From: Caldilineaceae bacterium
GTDB lineage: Bacteria > Chloroflexota > Anaerolineae > Caldilineales > Caldilineaceae
Assembly: GCA_019637695.1 (NCBI GenBank)
Contig: JAHBVG010000017.1
Coordinates: 1-64,000 of the forward strand
Length of the DNA: 64,000 bases
Reading direction: 5' to 3'
The position numbers and the translations under genes are program-made. This document shows, in pieces, positions 9,068-18,904 of the stretch. Each line of letters begins with the position of its first letter. The first letter of the stretch is position 1. Under the pieces are notes generated by a model, which made no database searches, was not told the DNA's origin, and saw only the letters and a program-made list of their open reading frames with translations.

Positions 9068-10012
9068 ATGCAACTCAAAGATCGTGTGGCAATCGTGACC
9101 GGCGCCAGCCGTGGGATCGGCGCGGCGGTGGCCGAGGCGCTGGCCCAGGAAGGCTGCCATCTGATATTGGCGGCGCGCAGCAAGGAGGTCATCCTTGCCC
9201 TGGCCGAGCGTCTGCGCCAGGACTATGGTGTGCGCACGCTCGCTCTGACTGTGGATATGAGTGACGAGGCGCAGGTACGGTCGATGATGGCCCAGGCCGA
9301 GGAGCACTTCGGCGGCGTGGATATTTTGATCAACAACGCGGGGATGGGCATCTACGGCGCTGTGGATGAGGTAAAGATGAACGATCTGCGCCACGTCTTT
9401 GATGTCAACTTCTTTGGAGCAGTGGCTGCCATGCAGTTCGTTGTGCCGGGAATGCGCCGTCGGGGCGGTGGACTCATCGTCAATGTCAGCAGCATTGTGG
9501 GCAAATTCCCATCGCCGTTGGGCGGCGGCTATACTGCTACCAAGTACGCATTGGAGGGCGCCAGCGCTGCTGCCAGGGCTGAGTTGGCGCGCGACAAGAT
9601 CAAGGTGATCGTCGTGCGACCCGGGCTGACCGAAACCGAATTTTCGCAACATTCACGGGTGAGTATCCCCGGCGCAGAATCGTTACAGGGCGAAAGTCAT
9701 GCGCCCATGCGCGGCGTCCCTGCGCAGAAAGTGGCTGACCGCATTATCCGCGCTATCCACTGCGAGGAACGTGAAGTCTATATCACCCTTTTCGACCGGT
9801 TGTTGGTCCTCGGCGCGGACGCGTTCCCAGGTCTCTATGCCTACGCATTACAGTGGGCGGCTTGGTTCCGTCGTCGCCGCTTTGCTCAATCCAGAGGCAA
9901 ACCCACTGAGGAGATCGTCATCGCCCTGCCCCCGTGGATCCTCGGACTCTTCATCGCTGTCGGCGCGCTGATCTGGCTGGGAAAGGCAAAAGGCAAAAGG
10001 CAAAAGAAGTAA
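9068..10012 (+). CDS. Short-chain dehydrogenase/reductase with C-terminal membrane anchor
   Basis: This classical SDR of 314 residues has the TGASRGIG nucleotide-binding motif, NNAG, the catalytic Ser in NVSSI and the YTATK Tyr/Lys pair. The substrate is unknown. A hydrophobic helix near the C-terminus (WILGLFIAVGALIWLG) probably ties it to the membrane. The ATG at 9068 follows an AGAGAGGA ribosome site. The last residues (KGKRQKK) and the stop codon are encoded by a GGCAAAA heptamer array, so the tail may not be ancestral. Confidence 0.92.
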   Translation: MQLKDRVAIVTGASRGIGAAVAEALAQEGCHLILAARSKEVILALAERLRQDYGVRTLALTVDMSDEAQVRSMMAQAEEHFGGVDILINNAGMGIYGAVDEVKMNDLRHVFDVNFFGAVAAMQFVVPGMRRRGGGLIVNVSSIVGKFPSPLGGGYTATKYALEGASAAARAELARDKIKVIVVRPGLTETEFSQHSRVSIPGAESLQGESHAPMRGVPAQKVADRIIRAIHCEEREVYITLFDRLLVLGADAFPGLYAYALQWAAWFRRRRFAQSRGKPTEEIVIALPPWILGLFIAVGALIWLGKAKGKRQKK

Positions 10013-10137
10013 GGCAAAAGGCAACAGGAGGGCAGGTTTGCAGGTGGCAAGTTGCAGGTTTGCAGGTTTGCAAGTGGCAGGTGACAATCGCCTTCGCAAT
10101 TCGCAATTCGCAATTCGCAATTCGCAATCCCCAATCA
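9980..10137. repeat. GGCAAAA, GGTTTGCA and GCAATTC arrays between convergent genes
   Basis: GGCAAAA units start within the last codons of the SDR gene. Units such as GGTTTGCA follow, then five GCAATTC units. The last units hold the TGA stop of the SWIM-domain gene on the other strand. Nothing else is in this gap. Confidence 0.85.
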
Positions 10138-10968
10138 CTCCTCTTCCGGCTCCGGCGCGTAGGCCAGATCCAGCGCTTTTTCTGTGACTTTGTGATAGAT
10201 CTGCGCCAGCCGATCATAGGTTTCGATGCTCTCAACTGGGAAGGGGGGATGGCCCAACCGGCGCAGCAAGGCCAGTTTGATGGGCGGCGGCGCAATGTGA
10301 TGATGCAATTGTGAGAGCCTCTTTGGGGATCCCCAAAAATTCTCAAGTTGAGCAGCCAGAGGAACGCCCGTTTCGCCAGGTCTGCCCAGCGAGCCAAGCG
10401 GATGCGGCTCGTTGATGGGCTGGGCTGGCAAGACTGCGCCCGAATCGTCCTTTTCGCTACGGCGCTGACGCAAGGCTTGCAACACCTGCTGTCGATCCCG
10501 TCCGCGTAGACGAAAGAGCAGCCAGGGATCGTCGTCCAACATCTGCCCTAACAAATAGAGGACAGCCGCGGCATGTTTACAGGGCTGACCAATGTCCTGG
10601 CACTGGTTGCAGCGGATCTCCATGTCGTAGCGTCCGCCGGGCATGAGGTTGACGCCAGCCTGTTGGAAGAGTTCGTCGATGTTGGTGGGCATGTCGCCCG
10701 CCAGCAGTTGGGCCACGTAGATCGCCTGCCGGTTCAAGGCATCGAAGACGCCCTGCCACTGTGGATCGGTCAGCCGGTTCATCAAGATCTCGATCTCGCA
10801 GAGTCCTGTGTCGCGATCCTCGATCTGGGCGGTGACGCGGCCTACCTGCACTTCCAGCGCCTTCACCTGGCCGCGCCGTGCATAGGATCGGCCGCGGCGC
10901 AGATGGGGTTCGTAGCCTAGTTGACTCAGTAAATCCAGCCAGCGTTCGGACCAGGGCTGATTGGTCAT
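10135..10968 (-). CDS. SWIM zinc-finger protein
   Basis: The 277-residue protein carries one SWIM motif, C120-x2-C123-x6-C130-x-H132 (CNQCQDIGQPCKH), after a region typical of SWIM proteins that accompany SNF2 helicases. SWIM domains bind DNA or protein partners through zinc. Its start overlaps the end of the SNF2 gene by 4 bp (ATGA), so the two are translationally coupled and probably act together. The C-terminus is acidic (EPEEE) and its stop codon belongs to a heptamer array. Confidence 0.88.
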   Translation of the reverse strand: MTNQPWSERWLDLLSQLGYEPHLRRGRSYARRGQVKALEVQVGRVTAQIEDRDTGLCEIEILMNRLTDPQWQGVFDALNRQAIYVAQLLAGDMPTNIDELFQQAGVNLMPGGRYDMEIRCNQCQDIGQPCKHAAAVLYLLGQMLDDDPWLLFRLRGRDRQQVLQALRQRRSEKDDSGAVLPAQPINEPHPLGSLGRPGETGVPLAAQLENFWGSPKRLSQLHHHIAPPPIKLALLRRLGHPPFPVESIETYDRLAQIYHKVTEKALDLAYAPEPEEE

Positions 10969-13900
10969 CCCATGACCTCCTCTTCCACGTCCTCTTTGCG
11001 CAGAGCGAGGATGCGGCGCAGTTCGTCGGTGTCGATCTCAGCCAGCCAATCTTCGCCGCTGCCCACAATTGACTCGGCCAATGACTGTTTTGTTTCGATC
11101 AACTCGTGGATGCGTTCTTCGAGCGTGCCGGCCACCACAAATTTGTAGACATGTACACTGCGCCGTTGACCAATGCGGAAGGCGCGGTCGGTAGCCTGGT
11201 TTTCCACCGCCGGGTTCCACCAGCGATCAAAGTGGAAGACATGATTGGCGCGGGTCAGGTTGAGACCGACGCCGCCGGCGCGCAGGCTGAGGACAAAAAT
11301 GGGCGGGCCATTTTCGCTTTCCTGGAAGGAGCGGACCATCTGATCGCGCTTGGCTGCGGGGGTACCTCCGTGCAAAAAGAGGACTTCGCAGCCGAAAGTC
11401 TCTTGTAAATGGTTTTGCAGCAGATGTCCCATCTCCACAAACTGGGTAAAGACAAGAGCGCGGTCGCCCACACTCAGCGCTTCATCGAGCATTTCGGTCA
11501 GGCGGCTCAGTTTGCCACTGCGCCCCTTCAGCGGTTCCTTTTCGCCCAAGAAGTGGGCCGGGTGGTTGCAGACCTGTTTCAGCCTGAGCAGCAGACTGAG
11601 GACCAACCCACGGCGTTGGATGCCTTCGCTCTGCTCTACCCGTTCCATCGTCTGCTGGATCACGTCGTTGTATAGCGTCGCCTGTTCCTTGCTCAGCGGG
11701 CAATAGACCACCATCTCGTTCTTCTCCGGTAGATCGTTGATGATCGTCGGGTCGGTCTTGAGACGGCGCAGGAGGAAGGGCTGTACCAGTCGGCGCAATT
11801 CGGATAGGGCAGCCTCGTCGTTATAGCGTTCGATGGGCAGAATATACTGCTGGCGAAAGCGCTCACGGTTGCCCAAATAGCCCGGGTTGAGGAATTCCAT
11901 AATGCTCCAGAGTTCGAGCAGACGGTTTTCCACCGGTGTACCCGTGAGGGCCATGCGGTTGAGCGCGTGAATGCGCCCGGCTGCCTGGGTCTGTTTGGCG
12001 CTGGGGTTTTTGATATTCTGCGCCTCGTCAAGGATCACATCGCTCCAGGTGATCGATTCCAACGTGGCAATGTCGCGGCGGGCCGTGCCATAGCTCGTGA
12101 TCACCAGATCATGCGCCTTCAGCGCCTCGATAAATTCATCGCCGGCCTGCCTTCCGCTGCCGTGGTGGACCAATGCTTTCAACTGCGGCGCAAATCGTTC
12201 GATCTCATGTCGCCAGTTGGCGACGACGCTGGTGGGGCAGATGAGCAGCGACGGCGCCACAGTCTCACCGATGGCGGCGGCGTTGTTGCGTTGGTGCAGC
12301 AGCAGTGCAATCGCCTGGATCGTCTTGCCCAGGCCCATGTCATCGGCCAGACACGCACCCAGCCCCACCCGACGCAGATAATCGAGCCAGCCGACGCCGC
12401 GACGCTGGTAAGGACGTAGCTTGCCTACGAATCCTTCCGGTTCCTCGATTTCTTCGACCTGTTCCTGGCCGCGCAGCCGCGTCAAAACCTTGTCGAGCCA
12501 GCCTTCAACCTCCACTGTGTCCAGCGGCAAGACTTCGCTGATCGCTCTATCCAGATCCAGCGCGGGTATCAGTTCGTTGCCGGTGACGAGTTCTTCCCCA
12601 TCCTCGCGCAGATAAGCCTGCGCCATCCGCACAGCCTGCAACAAGTTCAACTGTCCTTCAGGGCGGTTTTTGCGCAGGAAGGTACGCGCTGCCTCGGCCT
12701 GGAGAGGATCTAACTCTACCCAGCGCCCGCGAATGTTGATCAGCGGGGATTGCAGCGCAACCAATTGCTCGAATTCCTCGGGATTGAGCGGCTGATCCCC
12801 CAATGTCAGCTCCCAGTGGAAGCGGATCAAACTGTTAAGCGTCAGCGCGCCCCCTATCCGCGGAGAGGATTCGGTTGTAGGTCGTCCAGTCTCTGCGAGA
12901 TCCGGTCGATCCTCGCTGAAGAGGCGCAGACGCATCCCCAGCCGTGTGTGGGCCTGTGCATGCCACCAATTGGGGAAGACAACGCCAAACCCGCTGCTCT
13001 CTAGCAATGGACCAATCTCGCGCAGGAATTGGTAGGCGTCTTCGGTGGAAAGCCGCGCCATCTCAGGCCTGGGCGAGCGCAGGCTCTCTTTGATCGGCGC
13101 AAAGAGGCGACTGGCTGCCCCTAACCCAGCTAGCAGACGTTCCTGGGGTTGATCGAAACGGCGTCCATTGACGCGCAGCGAATGGTTCTTCTCTTGCCAG
13201 ACCTGCTCGGCAGGGACCATCAACTCGGGGTTGTCGCGCGCTTGTAGATAGTAGCGCAAGATCCATGTGGCATCGCCAGCAGTATTCAACTGTCCGGTTG
13301 TGTTCTGATCGAAGGCCTTGACGTCCGGCGACTCCAGCACAAAGGTGAGGCGGAAGTTAATATCCGCATTGCTGGCGTGGAGTTGCTCGATCCAGGCCAG
13401 CCAGTTTTGGTAGAGTTGGTGTGCGGGTTGCGGCGGCAGTTGCAGACCCAGATTTTCTGACAAAAGATGGTGGATCCACTGCCCGGCTGAGGAACTCAAC
13501 TGGAAAAGCGTCTTTTCGGACCAATGGCGGATGGCCCGATCCACCAGGGTGGCGATGAAATGTTCGACCAGCGCGCCAGAGGACGGCGCGCTTTCCAATG
13601 TAGCCAGATTATAGGCCCGACAGATCGGCGGCATAGCGTCCACCAGCATCTCCAGGCGGCGGCGCAATTCGCTATCGCGCAAGGATGGCTGCCATAGCGC
13701 CGAGAACCGTCCGGTAGCCTCCGACGTCAGCCCAGGGATAAAGTGCTGACCGGCCAATGTCTCCAACACATACTTGGCGGCATGGCTCCAAAACAGGAGA
13801 TCATTCCCCAGCCGCGCATGGTGCAAGAGAGAGGTCGGCCCTGTGCCCTCTAAAAGTTGACGGCTGCCCAGCCGCGTCAAGAAGGTCAACGCGGGGAAGG

Positions 13901-14348
13901 GTTCAAAGGCCAGCCCCGTGATCTGCCACGGCGCCAGACGTAACGGCGCTGTCTCTGCGCCGGAAAGCGCCGTCACCCCCCGTTGAAAGGAGCCGCGGCG
14001 CGGTTGCGGTTGTCCCAACTGGCTGGGCAACCAGGCAGTCGCATTGGCGAGTTGACCATCCAATCCATCGCCGGCGGTCACCAATTCGCGGATCAACTGG
14101 CGAAGCTGGCCGACGGGCATTTGCGCCGGGTGCGAAGGAACCTTCGTCGGACGGCGTCCATTGCCTTCGGCGCGACGGGCAGCCGCAGCGTCGCTGCCAT
14201 TGGCGTGACCGTTGGTATGCGCTTCTCGCTCTCCATCGGTCGTTCCGTTGGCAGGGTCGGATTGTTCAATTTCAGCCCAAATGAAAAGCTGACCGTCCGG
14301 TACTTTGGTTTCTGCTGGAAGCCATGCGGCATGAATGGTTAGAGGCAT
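10965..14348 (-). CDS. SNF2-family DEAD/DEAH-box ATPase
   Basis: The 1127-residue protein has a long N-terminal region typical of bacterial SNF2 proteins, then the ATPase core from about residue 640. Motif I is DDMGLGKTIQA, motif II DEAQNIKN and motif III TGTPVENRL. The C-terminal motor has GGVGLNLTRANHV and the arginine-finger motif QATDRAFRIGQ. Such proteins translocate on duplex DNA; their role in bacteria is mostly unsettled. It heads a two-gene operon with the SWIM protein. No ribosome site precedes the ATG, and a candidate -10 box lies only 7 bases before it, so the mRNA may be leaderless. Confidence 0.95.
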   Translation of the reverse strand: MPLTIHAAWLPAETKVPDGQLFIWAEIEQSDPANGTTDGEREAHTNGHANGSDAAAARRAEGNGRRPTKVPSHPAQMPVGQLRQLIRELVTAGDGLDGQLANATAWLPSQLGQPQPRRGSFQRGVTALSGAETAPLRLAPWQITGLAFEPFPALTFLTRLGSRQLLEGTGPTSLLHHARLGNDLLFWSHAAKYVLETLAGQHFIPGLTSEATGRFSALWQPSLRDSELRRRLEMLVDAMPPICRAYNLATLESAPSSGALVEHFIATLVDRAIRHWSEKTLFQLSSSAGQWIHHLLSENLGLQLPPQPAHQLYQNWLAWIEQLHASNADINFRLTFVLESPDVKAFDQNTTGQLNTAGDATWILRYYLQARDNPELMVPAEQVWQEKNHSLRVNGRRFDQPQERLLAGLGAASRLFAPIKESLRSPRPEMARLSTEDAYQFLREIGPLLESSGFGVVFPNWWHAQAHTRLGMRLRLFSEDRPDLAETGRPTTESSPRIGGALTLNSLIRFHWELTLGDQPLNPEEFEQLVALQSPLINIRGRWVELDPLQAEAARTFLRKNRPEGQLNLLQAVRMAQAYLREDGEELVTGNELIPALDLDRAISEVLPLDTVEVEGWLDKVLTRLRGQEQVEEIEEPEGFVGKLRPYQRRGVGWLDYLRRVGLGACLADDMGLGKTIQAIALLLHQRNNAAAIGETVAPSLLICPTSVVANWRHEIERFAPQLKALVHHGSGRQAGDEFIEALKAHDLVITSYGTARRDIATLESITWSDVILDEAQNIKNPSAKQTQAAGRIHALNRMALTGTPVENRLLELWSIMEFLNPGYLGNRERFRQQYILPIERYNDEAALSELRRLVQPFLLRRLKTDPTIINDLPEKNEMVVYCPLSKEQATLYNDVIQQTMERVEQSEGIQRRGLVLSLLLRLKQVCNHPAHFLGEKEPLKGRSGKLSRLTEMLDEALSVGDRALVFTQFVEMGHLLQNHLQETFGCEVLFLHGGTPAAKRDQMVRSFQESENGPPIFVLSLRAGGVGLNLTRANHVFHFDRWWNPAVENQATDRAFRIGQRRSVHVYKFVVAGTLEERIHELIETKQSLAESIVGSGEDWLAEIDTDELRRILALRKEDVEEEVMG

Positions 14349-14355
14349 AAACTAT

Positions 14356-14385
14356 ATTGTACAGCGCAAAGCGAGGATAGACCAA
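14356..14385 (-). promoter_or_regulatory. Candidate promoter of the SNF2 operon
   Basis: On the minus strand TTGGTC and TACAAT are spaced by 18 bases. The expected start of transcription falls at or within a base or two of the ATG at 14348. Confidence 0.4.
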
Positions 14386-14575
14386 ATTTCTGGCATTTCA
14401 TCTGTGTACGTTTTCTCTCTATGTTGTGGGCGATTGCTCTGCGTAGCGTCCTATCCGGGGGCAAAATGTGAACTCTTTATACCGGCTATCTATATCGGGA
14501 TCGGTAGTTGGGTTGCGTCATCTATGGTAGCGTAAGCCTGTCGTTTCGCCTGTGTATAGAGAGGAAGTGGAAAAA

Positions 14576-15466
14576 ATGCGTCTTTTAGGATTAAGAGGAT
14601 TATCGCCAAAGTTTGTGATCAAACAGGTTTGGAAAGATTTTTCTAGAGACGACATGCTCTCGTATGCGGCTGCCGTTGCCTATCATCTGCTCTTCGCCCT
14701 TTTCCCGTTTCTGCTCTTCCTCTTTGCGCTCTTTACCCTGCTTGATGCGCCCGGCCTCTTTGATTGGCTCTTAGACCGGCTTGAGTCGGCTGTCCCCGAC
14801 GAGGTTATGGAACAGATCGAGGAAGCGATTGATGAAGCGCGCGAACAACAGGGCGGCGGCTTGCTTTCGTTCAGCCTGCTCATGTTCATTTGGATCGCTT
14901 CAGTGGGGATGCGTTCCGCGATGAACGCGCTGAACATTTCCTACGATGTTGAAGAAACTCGGCCCATCTGGAAGCGTTACCTGCTTTCGATCCTATACAC
15001 GATTGGGCTGGCCCTTCTGGTGATTTTGGCCACTTTCCTTATGTTCTTTGGACCTCAGGTAACCAATTGGCTGGGTGAGCAGGCAGGCGCCCAGGAATAT
15101 GTGATCTTCTTGTGGCGTTGGTTGCGGATACCGCTGGCGGCATTGCTGGTTATGATCGCTGTGGCTGTGATCTATTTTATGCTGCCCAATGTGGAACATC
15201 ACTTTAAACTCTTCTCGCTCGGCTCGGTGCTTACCGTTCTACTCTGGATCGTCTCGTCGATTGGCTTTCAATTTTGGATCAACAACTTCGCCGAATATAA
15301 CCTCACCTACGGTAGCGTCGGCGCGGTGATCATTCTGCTCACCTATCTCTATATATTGGCTGTGGTTCTTCTTCTCGGCGCCGAACTCAATTCAGTCATT
15401 CTTCGCCACGCGCCCTCTCCAGACGATCCTAAGCTGTTGGGGCCATCTGCCCATCGCAAAGGATGA
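14576..15466 (+). CDS. YihY/UPF0761 family membrane protein
   Basis: The 296-residue protein has about six transmembrane helices and the family hallmarks: SYAAAVAYHLLFALFPFLLFL near the start and NLTYGSVGAVIILLTYLYI near the end. The family was once misnamed RNase BN; its function is unsettled. A GAGAGGAAG ribosome site supports the ATG at 14576 over an upstream GTG at 14552. The gap 14349-14575 holds the SNF2 promoter and no gene. The TGA stop lies in a GGGTGAA array. Confidence 0.9.
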   Translation: MRLLGLRGLSPKFVIKQVWKDFSRDDMLSYAAAVAYHLLFALFPFLLFLFALFTLLDAPGLFDWLLDRLESAVPDEVMEQIEEAIDEAREQQGGGLLSFSLLMFIWIASVGMRSAMNALNISYDVEETRPIWKRYLLSILYTIGLALLVILATFLMFFGPQVTNWLGEQAGAQEYVIFLWRWLRIPLAALLVMIAVAVIYFMLPNVEHHFKLFSLGSVLTVLLWIVSSIGFQFWINNFAEYNLTYGSVGAVIILLTYLYILAVVLLLGAELNSVILRHAPSPDDPKLLGPSAHRKG

Positions 15467-15578
15467 AGGGTGAAGGGTGAAAGATGAAGTCATTGGTTGT
15501 TGGCGCGTGTCTTCTTGATGATGGTAGTGCGGATGGCGATCAATTCGTTCTTCACCCTTCACCCTTCACCCTTCTTTA
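15461..15578. repeat. Inverted GGGTGAA heptamer arrays between convergent genes
   Basis: GGATGAA, GGGTGAA, GGGTGAA, AGATGAA on the plus strand faces three GGGTGAA units on the minus strand, across a spacer of about 60 bases. Each arm carries the stop codon of its own gene. The arms can pair into a long hairpin. Confidence 0.85.
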
Positions 15579-16979
15579 CGCCAGGACTGCTTGATTCTTG
15601 TTGAACTGCGGCAGATAGTCGCCGTGCGCTTCGATCAGATCGTCTACCAGCGCGGTGATCTGATCCAGATCCAGCTCGGCGGCGGTGTGCGGATCGAGGA
15701 AGGCGGCATGGTAGACGTAGTCGCGGTTGCCGGTGAGGGCTGCTTCTACCGTCAGCGATTGAACGTTGATGTTGGTCTGCATCATGGCGGCCAATTGCGG
15801 CGGCAGGGTGCCGATGCGCGTGGGCTGCACGCCGTTGGCATCGACAAGACAGGGGACCTCCACACAGCAGCCCTGGGGCAGATTATCGATCAAGCCATAG
15901 TTAGGCACATTGCCGTAGATCACCTGTGGCGTGCCGCTCTCCATGCTGTAGATGATCTGCGAGCCATATTCCAGGCTGCGTTTCACCGTCAACATGCGCC
16001 GTGTGGCGCGATCCAGATCCTCGTCGCTACCGTCGGTGGGCGCGCTATCTTGGCCCCCGTTGTCGGTGAAAAAGGCGAACTTGGGATCCTCGAATTTATG
16101 GCGCAGATAGTTCCAGCCTTCAATCTGCCGTTCACAGCGGGTGATATATTCGTCCAGCGGCACATTGAACTCTTCGATGAGATCAGGTCGGTCGCGTTTG
16201 ATGAACCAAGGGGTGTATTCGGCGAAGTGTTCGCTCGATTCGGTGACAAAGTAGCCGAACTTCTCGAAGATCTTGTAGCGGACGATGTTCCAATCGGGCA
16301 CACGTCCCTCTTCGATCACTTTGCGGATCAAGGGGTAGAGGCTCTGCCCATCCTTCTCGAATTTAAGATAGAAAGCCATGTGGTTGATTCCGGCGCACAG
16401 ATAGTCGATCTCGTCGTAGGGGACGCTGATATCGTGGGCCAACTGGTGTGCGGTCCCCTGCACGCTGTGGCAGAGGCCAACCGTCTTGATGGTGCTGGCG
16501 CGGCTGATGGCCCAACAGTTCATCGCCATGGGGTTGACGTATTGGAGGAAGGTGATGTCGGGGCTGAGTTCCTCCATGTCGCGGCACATCGCCAACAGCA
16601 CGGGGATGGTGCGCAGCGCCCGCATAATGCCGCCGATCCCCAGCGTATCGGCGATGGTTTGGCGCAGACCGTACTTCTTTGGGATCTCAAAGTCGACGAC
16701 GGTGCTGGGCTTGTAGCCGCCCACCTGGACCATCGAGATGGCGTAGTCCGCATCGACCAGCGCCTGACGGCGATCCATGGTCGCTTCGATCCGAGGCGAG
16801 ACGCCCAACGCTTCCGCGATCTTGTGGGCTACCACTTCCGAGGTGCGCAGCCGCTCGGCGTCGATGTCGTGTAAGACAATGTGGGCATCCTCGGCCAGTT
16901 CGGGATAGCTGAGAATATCCCCCATCAGGTTTTTGGCGAAGACAGTGCTGCCCGCGCCAATAAAAACTACTTTAGCCAT
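15576..16979 (-). CDS. melA: Alpha-galactosidase, glycoside hydrolase family 4
   Basis: GH4 enzymes use NAD and a divalent metal in an oxidation-elimination mechanism. The 467-residue product has the N-terminal dinucleotide motif GAGSTVFAKNL, the metal-ligand Cys in GLCHSVQGT and the His in CAGINHMAFYL, a MelA-like pattern. The specificity could also be another alpha-glycoside, since GH4 subgroups are hard to separate by eye. No sugar transporter lies next to it. The stop codon joins a GGGTGAA array. Confidence 0.9.
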   Translation of the reverse strand: MAKVVFIGAGSTVFAKNLMGDILSYPELAEDAHIVLHDIDAERLRTSEVVAHKIAEALGVSPRIEATMDRRQALVDADYAISMVQVGGYKPSTVVDFEIPKKYGLRQTIADTLGIGGIMRALRTIPVLLAMCRDMEELSPDITFLQYVNPMAMNCWAISRASTIKTVGLCHSVQGTAHQLAHDISVPYDEIDYLCAGINHMAFYLKFEKDGQSLYPLIRKVIEEGRVPDWNIVRYKIFEKFGYFVTESSEHFAEYTPWFIKRDRPDLIEEFNVPLDEYITRCERQIEGWNYLRHKFEDPKFAFFTDNGGQDSAPTDGSDEDLDRATRRMLTVKRSLEYGSQIIYSMESGTPQVIYGNVPNYGLIDNLPQGCCVEVPCLVDANGVQPTRIGTLPPQLAAMMQTNINVQSLTVEAALTGNRDYVYHAAFLDPHTAAELDLDQITALVDDLIEAHGDYLPQFNKNQAVLA

Positions 16980-17011
16980 GAATTAACTCCTGTTGTGAGA
17001 ATGTAGGGTGT

Positions 17012-17085
17012 GAAAAGGGATTGGTGACTGGTGATTAGGGATAGGGAAGCACACACTCTCTGCTCCCAGTCACCAATCCCTAATC
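17012..17085. repeat. Inverted heptamer arrays between WS/DGAT and melA
   Basis: GGGATTGGTGACTGGTGATT is repeated in inverted orientation about 40 bases later. The right arm, read on the minus strand, contains the WS/DGAT stop codon TAG. The arms can form a hairpin. Confidence 0.85.
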
Positions 17086-18837
17086 ACGATTTTCGTTCTG
17101 CGCCTCGTCGTGATGAATGACAGCGACGCGTCCTTGATGGAGATGACAATAGTAGGAATTGGGCTGGCTGCGAAGCTGGCAGCGTTCCCCGGCGCGGGTT
17201 TGGGCATGACAGCGCCGCGGTTCAGGATCGGTTTCTTCGCTTGGCCGATCGGCTTCGGCTTTGAGGGTGAGGAACTCTGCCAACAAAGCTTCGGAGACGC
17301 TCTCCGGATCGCGCAGATCGGGTTCAGCTTCCACACCGTTATCGCTGAGGATAACCTTTTCCTCACTCAATATCGTCTTTGCCAGCGGAATTGTTCCTTC
17401 GGGCGGAGATGGTGGGCGGATCTCCTCTGTGTCGGGTAGCAGCGCCAGTTGATGCAGCAAATCGAACTCGGCGCGGTAGCCTTCCACAATTCCCTGTGGA
17501 TCGGGCACGAGATGATCATCGGCAATCACGCCGACCGTCACTTCGCCGCCATAGCTGAGGATGCTCAAGCCCAGGCCAATCGATCCCGATTGGGGAACCC
17601 AGAAGACCATCTTATCGATCAGGCTGCCGCCAAAGTAGAGTTTCTGCTGTGGACCGGGGACATTTGTCAGCACTGCGCTGGCTTTGCTGGCAAAGTACTC
17701 TTTGATTTTATTCGCGATCTCGTTGGGCACCAATCCCAGCCCGGCGATGATCTGATAGGTGATCAGCGCTTCGGGCGAGCGTTTGATGGCGTCCATGCGC
17801 CGTTTCACCTCAAAGAGCCGGTCCAGCGGATCTTCGATCCCCACGGGCAGGGTCAGATAGATCAGCGCCCATTGGTTGCCCAACTCGATCTTGTCGGTGA
17901 TGGGGCGGATGTTGACAGGAACCATAGCGCGGATCTCCTTGCCCGTGGGATCATCCCCGCGCGAGAGCATGTATCGACGCAGCGCGCCGGTCAGCACCGC
18001 CACCAATACATCGTTGACCGTGGTCCCCGTGCGGTTTTTCACCAGCTTCACATCGTCCAATGCGATCACCTCGGACCAGGCCACATGCTTGGTGACGCTC
18101 AGATTCCCTTTGAAGACGGTACGGTCATCGCTCGTCATCAGCGCCAGCTTGCCCAGCACGCCGGCCGTCTTGCCAGCCAGCCAGGTCCCTTGCCCGGCCA
18201 GATCGAGCAGGTGACTGGGGTTGCTGAGCGTCTCCATCCCTTCGGAAAGGAGCGCCTCGCCCATCCCCACTGCGCTGTTGATGGTCTTGGCGGCCGAGCG
18301 CAGCAACGGACGCAACGGATTCCATCCCCCTTTGCGTTCTTTGGCGGGCGGCGCCTGCCATGAATCTTCTGGCGTGGGGTCGGTGAGCGAGAGCATGACG
18401 CTCACCAACGCGACGCCGTCTGCAATGCAGTGGTGGATGCGGCCCAGGATTGCGCTCCCTCCGTTGTAGTTCTCAATCAAGTAGAACTCCCACAAGGGCT
18501 TGGATGTATCAAGCGGATCGCTGACCATGCTGCTGATCAACTCCTCCAATACGGCGCGGTTGCCTGGCGCAGGCAGCGCGATCCGCCGCACATGGCCGCG
18601 CAGATCAAAGTGCGGATCGTCCTCCCAATAGGCGCGGCCCAGGCTGCCGGTCGGTTCCACCACCCGCTGCCGAAAGCGGCGGAAGCTCAACATCCGTTCA
18701 GCCAACGTCCGCACCAGCCGCGGATAATCGAGCGGCTCATCAAAGATCCACAACCCGTTGATCACCATGCGGTTGGTCGGCCCATCCACCAACAGCCAGG
18801 ATCGATCCACGCTTGACATTACCTCGCGTCGCGCCAT
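17080..18837 (-). CDS. Wax ester synthase/diacylglycerol acyltransferase (WS/DGAT) with Cys/His tail
   Basis: The enzyme joins acyl-CoA to alcohols or diacylglycerol. The catalytic HHxxxDG motif is intact (H135-H136 to D140-G141, HHCIADG), and the conserved PLW and NVPGP motifs follow. At 585 residues it is about 120 longer than usual. The extra C-terminal part is acidic and then carries C543, C553, C564 and H567, spaced like a small zinc-binding motif. I know of no reason for such a tail on this enzyme. A GAAGGGGGA ribosome site supports the ATG. The stop codon lies in a heptamer array. Confidence 0.92.
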   Translation of the reverse strand: MARREVMSSVDRSWLLVDGPTNRMVINGLWIFDEPLDYPRLVRTLAERMLSFRRFRQRVVEPTGSLGRAYWEDDPHFDLRGHVRRIALPAPGNRAVLEELISSMVSDPLDTSKPLWEFYLIENYNGGSAILGRIHHCIADGVALVSVMLSLTDPTPEDSWQAPPAKERKGGWNPLRPLLRSAAKTINSAVGMGEALLSEGMETLSNPSHLLDLAGQGTWLAGKTAGVLGKLALMTSDDRTVFKGNLSVTKHVAWSEVIALDDVKLVKNRTGTTVNDVLVAVLTGALRRYMLSRGDDPTGKEIRAMVPVNIRPITDKIELGNQWALIYLTLPVGIEDPLDRLFEVKRRMDAIKRSPEALITYQIIAGLGLVPNEIANKIKEYFASKASAVLTNVPGPQQKLYFGGSLIDKMVFWVPQSGSIGLGLSILSYGGEVTVGVIADDHLVPDPQGIVEGYRAEFDLLHQLALLPDTEEIRPPSPPEGTIPLAKTILSEEKVILSDNGVEAEPDLRDPESVSEALLAEFLTLKAEADRPSEETDPEPRRCHAQTRAGERCQLRSQPNSYYCHLHQGRVAVIHHDEAQNENRD

Positions 18838-18904
18838 GATTTCCCCCTTCTATGACAAGATGCCGTCCGACCGCAGCGGTCGGCGATGACAAGATGATGG
18901 AATG

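Noticed and set aside
15591..16874. 427-codon plus-strand frame opposite melA
   Set aside because: Shadow of a GH4 gene with all catalytic motifs; no start signal of its own.
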